A DNA stretch of 64,000 nucleotides from Streptomyces hyderabadensis (lineage in GTDB: Bacteria; Actinomycetota; Actinomycetes; Streptomycetales; Streptomycetaceae). The position numbers and the translations under genes are program-made. The DNA is taken from assembly GCF_020404845.1 (NCBI RefSeq), contig NZ_JAIOJZ010000046.1:1-64000 (forward strand). The letters run 5' to 3'. The notes under the pieces are model-generated. The model was not told the DNA's origin. It searched no databases and was given only the letters and a program-made list of their open reading frames with translations. Shown here piece after piece: positions 59,946-64,000 of the stretch. Each line of letters begins with the position of its first letter. The stretch's first letter is position 1.

Positions 59946-61588
59946 CCGAGCCGCCGCACGGAGCACCGGACCGGCCCAAGGCCGGGCACCCGGGGCCAGG
60001 CCCGGACGGGGCCAGGTACCCGGGGCCCGACCCCGACGAGGCCGGACACCCGCAGCCCGACCCCGACGAGGCCAGGTACTCGCAGCCCAACGCCGACAAG
60101 GCCGGGCACCCGGGGCCCGACCCTGACGAGGCCGGACACCCGCAGCCCGACCCCGACAAGGCCAGGTACCCGCAGCCCGACCCCGGCGAGGTCTGGGGTC
60201 CCGGGCCGGAGTACGGGCGGGTGGCGTCCCGGGAGCCGGGTGTTGCCGATCCGCTCGCCGTGGCCGTCGGCAACGCCTCGCTGCTCGGGGTGGGTTACCT
60301 GGTGCTGGGGCGCCGGGCGCTGTTCTGGGCCGCCGCGGTGGTCACGGTGTCGCTGCTGTGGCTGACGTACACGAGGGCGGAGACGTGGTGCGAGCTGCTC
60401 GTGGTGCTGTGGTGGGCGGCGGCCGTCGGGCACGGCTGGTGGCTCGCGCGCCGGCGGCAGGCGGCCGGGCCCCGGCGGCGGCAGCGGCTGCTCGCGCTCA
60501 CCCTCACCGTGCCGGTCCTCGCGGCCGCCGGGTGGGTGCGGTCCGACGCCCAGGGGATCGCGGACGACGTCGCCGAGGCACGGGCGGACGGGGACTGCGG
60601 GGCCGCGGTGGCCGCTCAGGACGGGGTGGCGTTCCGGCACCGGCTGGTCGCCGCGCCCGCGGCGGCCCGGGGCGACGCGGTGGTCGACGCGTGCGAGCGG
60701 CTGGACACGGCCGGGGGCTATCTCAGCGCCGGGCTGACCGGTGACCTGGACTCGCTGGAGACCGGCTTCCGGCGGCTCGGCGCGGTGCTCGGCGAGTCCG
60801 GCAACGAGCGGACCGTGCGGGCCGCGCTGGACCGCTTCCTCGGCCGGCTGCCCACCGACGACGGCTGTCTGACCGTCAGCATCGCGGACTGGCTGCGGGA
60901 GCACGCGCCCGGGCCCCGCGGCCTGACCGGGCCCGCCTCCGCCACCGCGGCCCGGACGGCCCCCCAGGCGCTGATGGACTGCGCCGACGGTTTCATGTTC
61001 ACCGAGGACTGGGCCGACGCGCGCGAGCGCTACCAGCGACTGCTGGACGAGTACCCGGACGACACCCACGCGGACGCCGCCCGCAAGGGGGTCAGGAAGG
61101 CCGGGCTGGCGATCGAGCTGGACCGGATCAGCGAGCTGATCACCGCGGCGGACTCCATGGGCTCCGGCTATTGCCGGAAACCGGCGAAGTACTCCCAGGC
61201 CCCCGCCTATCGCAAGGGCCGGACCAGTGCCGTGTTCGTCGGCGACACCGAGTACACGGACAAGCTGCCCGAGGAGTGGCGGACCGACACGGCGCACGCC
61301 TCCCTGGTGGTGTGCACCGGTGAGGCGGAGGCCGGGGACGTGGTGGAGACCTGCCAGTACCGGGACCACAACGGCCGCATCGGCAGTGTGCGCTTCAACA
61401 AGCTGGCGGTCCGGGTCAAGGGCTACGCGCTGCGGACCGGGAAGCTGGTCGTCGACCGCACGGTGCAGCTGGGCGGCGAGAGCTGCCCCGGCGTCCTGCG
61501 GTACTTCGGCGCGCTGCCGTCGCGGATGGCCGTCACGCCCTCGAACGGGGACGTGCGCGAGGCCTTCGGGCCGGTGGTCGGGCGCTGA
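59942..61588 (+). CDS. Membrane protein with 10-residue N-terminal repeats and extracytoplasmic domain
   Basis: 548 residues. The N-terminus (about 13-82) is seven 10-residue repeats like EAGHPQPDPD alternating with KARYPQPDPD, coded by 30-bp tandem repeats. Two or three TM helices (about 105-165) and one more (about 175-195) precede a large soluble C-terminal part. That part has several Cys (DCGAAVAAQDG, DDGCLTVSIADW, GESCPGVLRYFG) and a TPR-like stretch (WADARERYQRLLDEYPDDTHADAARKGVRKA). Function unknown. It is coupled to the small membrane protein upstream. Confidence 0.82.
   Translation: MTEPPHGAPDRPKAGHPGPGPDGARYPGPDPDEAGHPQPDPDEARYSQPNADKAGHPGPDPDEAGHPQPDPDKARYPQPDPGEVWGPGPEYGRVASREPGVADPLAVAVGNASLLGVGYLVLGRRALFWAAAVVTVSLLWLTYTRAETWCELLVVLWWAAAVGHGWWLARRRQAAGPRRRQRLLALTLTVPVLAAAGWVRSDAQGIADDVAEARADGDCGAAVAAQDGVAFRHRLVAAPAAARGDAVVDACERLDTAGGYLSAGLTGDLDSLETGFRRLGAVLGESGNERTVRAALDRFLGRLPTDDGCLTVSIADWLREHAPGPRGLTGPASATAARTAPQALMDCADGFMFTEDWADARERYQRLLDEYPDDTHADAARKGVRKAGLAIELDRISELITAADSMGSGYCRKPAKYSQAPAYRKGRTSAVFVGDTEYTDKLPEEWRTDTAHASLVVCTGEAEAGDVVETCQYRDHNGRIGSVRFNKLAVRVKGYALRTGKLVVDRTVQLGGESCPGVLRYFGALPSRMAVTPSNGDVREAFGPVVGR
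59978..60187 (+). repeat. 30-bp in-frame tandem repeats
   Basis: Seven 30-bp units within the gene at 59942, each encoding a Pro/Asp/His-rich decapeptide with two alternating forms (AGHP and ARYP). Codon differences between copies are few, so expansion looks recent. Confidence 0.82.
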
Positions 61589-61634
61589 CCGGCCCCGCCC
61601 GGCCGCCGTCGCGGGGTCGCCGTGGCGGGGCCGG
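61589..61634 (+). terminator. Hairpin terminator
   Basis: CCGGCCCCGCC pairs perfectly with GGCGGGGCCGG across a 24-base loop, beginning right after the stop at 61588. Confidence 0.6.
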
Positions 61635-61680
61635 TCGCCGCGGGGGTTGCCGGGCCGCCGGCGGGGCACCCGGGGGCACT

Positions 61681-62640
61681 GTGCACCGACGGGACGCAAT
61701 CCTGGTGACCGGCTGGTTCAGCTTCCTGCACGGGGAGGCGACGGCCGGGGACGTGCTGGCGCTGGCGCGGGTGGAGCGGGTGCTGCGGGACGCGGGGCTG
61801 GCGTACGACGTCGTGTGGAGCCCCGGGTTCCGCGCCGACGGCACGCACTTCGACGACGTGGACCCGGCGGCGTACTCGCGGCTGGTGTTCGTGTGCGGGC
61901 CGGTGCACGGGCCGCAGGTGGAGGAGTTGCACCGGCGGTTCGCGCACTGTGTGCGGATCGCGGTCGGGGTCTCCGTGGTCGACCCGGACTCCCCCGCCGT
62001 CACCGGCTTCGACCGGGTGCTGGCCCGGGACGGCGCCGGGACCGGTCCGGGCGTGGACCTCGCGGCCCGCGCTCCGGCGCTCGGCGAGGTGCCCGTCGTC
62101 GGGGTGGTGCTCACCCACGGGCAGCAGGAGTACGGCGGCCGACGGCGGCACGCGGAGGTCGCCGCCGTGCTGACCCGGTGGCTGGCCGGACGGGACTGTG
62201 CCCGGCTGGAGCTGGAGACCCGGCTCGACGCGCACGACTGGCGGCTGTGCGGCACCCCGGCCCAGCTGGAGGCCGTACTGGCCCGCCTCGACCTGGTCGT
62301 CACCGACCGGCTGCACGGGCTGGTGCTGGCGCTGCGCGCCGGTGTCCCGGTGCTGGCGGTGGATCCGGTCGAGGGCGGGGCGAAGGTGTCGGCGCAGGCC
62401 CGCGCCTGCGGCTGGCCGGCGCTGGTGGCCGCGGAACGGCTGGCCGGGGCGTCGGCCGACCGGGTGCTGGAGCGCTGGTGGCACTGGTGCCTGACCGACG
62501 GGCGGGCGGTGGCGGCGCGGATCGGCGCGGGGTTCCGGGCGGCCGATCCGGTCCCGGACCCGGCGGACGGCCTGGTGGCCGAGTTGCGGGCCGCATCGGG
62601 CGGCGGCGACGGGGCGGGGCCGGCGCCGCCGGACGATTAG
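61681..62640 (+). CDS. Polysaccharide pyruvyl transferase family protein
   Basis: 319 residues, start GTG 61681. The family pattern is clear in the C-terminal half: LDLVVTDRLHGLVLALRAGVPVLAVDPVEGGAKVSAQA (conserved R-x-H loop about residue 210). The N-terminal half has a Rossmann-like start (AILVTGWFSFLHGEATAGDVLALARVERVL) and VVGVVLTHGQQEYGG. Such enzymes add pyruvate ketals to cell-wall or capsule sugars. The protein lies close to glycosyltransferase genes at the window edge, which supports a role in surface glycans. Confidence 0.85.
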   Translation: MHRRDAILVTGWFSFLHGEATAGDVLALARVERVLRDAGLAYDVVWSPGFRADGTHFDDVDPAAYSRLVFVCGPVHGPQVEELHRRFAHCVRIAVGVSVVDPDSPAVTGFDRVLARDGAGTGPGVDLAARAPALGEVPVVGVVLTHGQQEYGGRRRHAEVAAVLTRWLAGRDCARLELETRLDAHDWRLCGTPAQLEAVLARLDLVVTDRLHGLVLALRAGVPVLAVDPVEGGAKVSAQARACGWPALVAAERLAGASADRVLERWWHWCLTDGRAVAARIGAGFRAADPVPDPADGLVAELRAASGGGDGAGPAPPDD

Positions 62641-62697
62641 CCGCGGGGCGGGACGGGCACTCGGCGGGGGTCGGTCCGCCCCCCGGGAGGAGACATC

Positions 62698-63006
62698 GTG
62701 TCCATCGGCCGGCTCCCCGATCACGAACAACGCATACTCGACGAGGTCGAACGGGCGCTGCGCCGCGACCGCCGCCTCGAGAGGCGGCTGCGCACGCTGC
62801 GGCTGCGCCGCCTGCCCGATCCCGCCCGCCTGGCGGCGTACCGGCCGCGGGCCATGACCGTGTTCCTGCTGCTCGCCGTGTCGGTGACGCTGATGGTCGC
62901 CGGCATCGTCACCTCCGCGCCCGGCGTGATCTGGGCCTTCGCGGGCGTGTGGCCCCTGACCCTGTTCGCGGTGTTCCGGCTGCTGTGCCGGTGGACGGAG
63001 GGTTAG
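62698..63006 (+). CDS. DUF3040 membrane protein
   Basis: 102 residues. The N-terminus (LPDHEQRILDEVERALRRDRRLERRLR) matches the DUF3040 pattern (L-x-x-HEQR-L-x-x-IERAL). Two TM helices (about 53-72 and 76-95) follow. DUF3040 proteins are common small actinobacterial membrane proteins of unknown role. Start GTG 62698 with GGGAGGAG upstream. Confidence 0.87.
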   Translation: MSIGRLPDHEQRILDEVERALRRDRRLERRLRTLRLRRLPDPARLAAYRPRAMTVFLLLAVSVTLMVAGIVTSAPGVIWAFAGVWPLTLFAVFRLLCRWTEG

Positions 63007-63033
63007 CCGCCCCCTTCCCTGGTTCCGCTGGTG

Positions 63034-63930
63034 TCAGCCGGTGTAGCTGCGGGCCGTCGAGTCGCGCTGGGCGGGTTCCAGGGAGCGCAGTCGCGCCTCG
63101 ACCTCCGGCGGCAGCACCCGGCGTTCGCGCAGCACCCACGGCAGGGCGGCGGTCGCCTCGGCGAAAGCGCGCAGGGACGCCGTGTCGCGGGGGACGGTGC
63201 GGGCCAGGTGGACGGTGCGGCGCAGGGCGGGGCCGACCGGACGGCGCAGCCAGGTGAACCAGAGGGTGTTGCGGATGCCCTGCGCCCGGCGCACGGTCGA
63301 GTCGCGCACGGCGGAGGGCTGGTGATGGATCGCCAGGTGGTCGGCGTACGTCAGCCACCAGCCGTTCGCGGCGAGGTCGGCGGCGAGCAGCTCCTCCTCG
63401 CCGCCCAGCCACAGCCGGGGGTGGAAGCCGCCCGCGGCCCGGAAGGCGTCGGTGCGCAGGACGGTCGCGGCGGCCAGGAAGGAGCCCAGCGCCGGTCCGG
63501 GGAGCCAGTCGGGGCGGGGCACGGGCGAGTCGCGCAGCTCCGCGACGATCGGGTCCTCGGTGCCGTCCGGTTCGACCAGGATGCGGGCGGTGACCGAGCC
63601 GACCGCCGGGTACCGGTCGAGCAGGTCCGCGGCCCCGGCCAGGGAGCCTGGCGCCCACCAGGAGTCGTCGTCGCAGAAGGCCACGTAGGGCGTGGTGACC
63701 TGGCGGACGGCCAGGTTGCGGCCGACGGCGCCCAGGTTGCGGCCGGGCCGCAGGAGCCGTACGCCGGGGTGGTGGCGGGCGACGGCGGTGGCGGTGCCGT
63801 CGGTGGAGCCGTTGTCGGTGACGATCACCGCGGGTGCTTCGGGGAGTTCGGCGAGCCGGTCCAGGGTGCGCAGGAGTTCGGGGCACCGGTTGTGGGTGAT
63901 GACGACGACGGTGGTCCGGGGGTCCGTCAT
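63034..63930 (-). CDS. Glycosyltransferase family 2
   Basis: 298 residues, GT-A fold. The N-terminal nucleotide-sugar region (TTVVVITHNRCPELLRTLDRLAELPEAPAVIVTDNGSTDGT) and the DDD metal motif (PYVAFCDDDSWW, about residue 87-95) are intact. The acceptor loop GGFHPRLWLGGEEELLAADLA carries a likely catalytic acidic pair (about 178). It transfers a sugar to an unknown acceptor. ATG 63930 overlaps the stop of the upstream gene (ATGA), so it belongs to an operon that continues outside the window. Confidence 0.93.
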   Translation of the reverse strand: MTDPRTTVVVITHNRCPELLRTLDRLAELPEAPAVIVTDNGSTDGTATAVARHHPGVRLLRPGRNLGAVGRNLAVRQVTTPYVAFCDDDSWWAPGSLAGAADLLDRYPAVGSVTARILVEPDGTEDPIVAELRDSPVPRPDWLPGPALGSFLAAATVLRTDAFRAAGGFHPRLWLGGEEELLAADLAANGWWLTYADHLAIHHQPSAVRDSTVRRAQGIRNTLWFTWLRRPVGPALRRTVHLARTVPRDTASLRAFAEATAALPWVLRERRVLPPEVEARLRSLEPAQRDSTARSYTG

Positions 63931-64000
63931 GAGGCCGCTCCCTCGCCTTCGTCGAGGAGGCGGGCGGCCCGTTCCACGTGCGGGGGCAGCGGCCTGCGGG
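63927..64000 (-). CDS. C-terminal end of an upstream gene (partial)
   Basis: The last 23 codons of a gene whose start lies beyond the window. It reads PLPPHVERAARLLDEGEGAA and ends at a TGA overlapping the glycosyltransferase ATG. Coupling and the residue pattern suggest another glycosyltransferase or related gene, but too little is present to name it. Confidence 0.6.
   Translation of the reverse strand, partial: RRPLPPHVERAARLLDEGEGAAS

Overview
The window is very GC-rich actinobacterial DNA. Gene content points to Streptomyces: XRE/DUF397 pairs, a LuxR-type large ATPase regulator, ALF-repeat and FG-GAP secreted proteins, an ECF/Asp23 envelope cluster, many GTG starts and GTGA/ATGA overlaps. 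Nothing looks like a phage, plasmid, insertion sequence, CRISPR array, rRNA or tRNA. Most of it looks like chromosome with steady codon use, apart from two tandem-repeat tracts.

Layout. 1-4540: end of a large regulator ATPase, an RsbW-like ATPase, an XRE/DUF397 pair and an FMN-binding protein. 4595-8994: MMPL exporter with a small membrane partner, divergent from a two-component system whose response regulator has a 1-bp frameshift; a 14-bp-arm dyad sits between. 8999-12847: TOPRIM protein and two divergent IucA/IucC (NIS) siderophore synthetases. 12910-19548: von Willebrand factor A pair, HxlR-SCP2 regulator divergent from an aminotransferase, lipoprotein, phosphatase, unknown protein, thioesterase.

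19577-33747 is the metabolic core. It holds urate breakdown (uraD, uraH, urate oxidase), two NCS2 purine permeases and an 8-oxoguanine deaminase, followed by glyoxylate assimilation: hydroxypyruvate isomerase, tartronate semialdehyde reductase, catalase and glyoxylate carboligase. Together they take purines to allantoin and recover the resulting glyoxylate as glycerate, while catalase removes the H2O2 made by urate oxidase. Two shared promoter designs can be read directly. The urate operon and catalase promoters share a 17-bp dyad overlapping the -35 box (16 of 17 bases identical). The hyi and gcl promoters each carry two 15-bp TTYCR-N5-YRGAA sites spaced exactly 21 bp apart just after the -10 box.

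33904-41654: zinc-ribbon protein, an FG-GAP propeller fused to a trypsin fold that has lost its catalytic His and Ser, and a 1157-residue Tat-exported ALF/coiled-coil protein divergent from a small secreted protein. 41720-49559: two overlapping acyl-CoA synthetase genes divergent from a GAF-LuxR regulator, then about 630 bp of 28-33-bp minisatellite, then a large LuxR-ATPase regulator followed by an orphan 12-codon leader. 49932-55369: winged-helix protein and a divergent ECF sigma/Asp23 envelope-stress cluster whose putative anti-sigma factor is fused to an Asp23-like domain. 55383-64000: HTH-nSTAND-WD40 protein, a membrane protein pair, a pyruvyltransferase-like protein, a DUF3040 protein and the edge of a glycosyltransferase operon.
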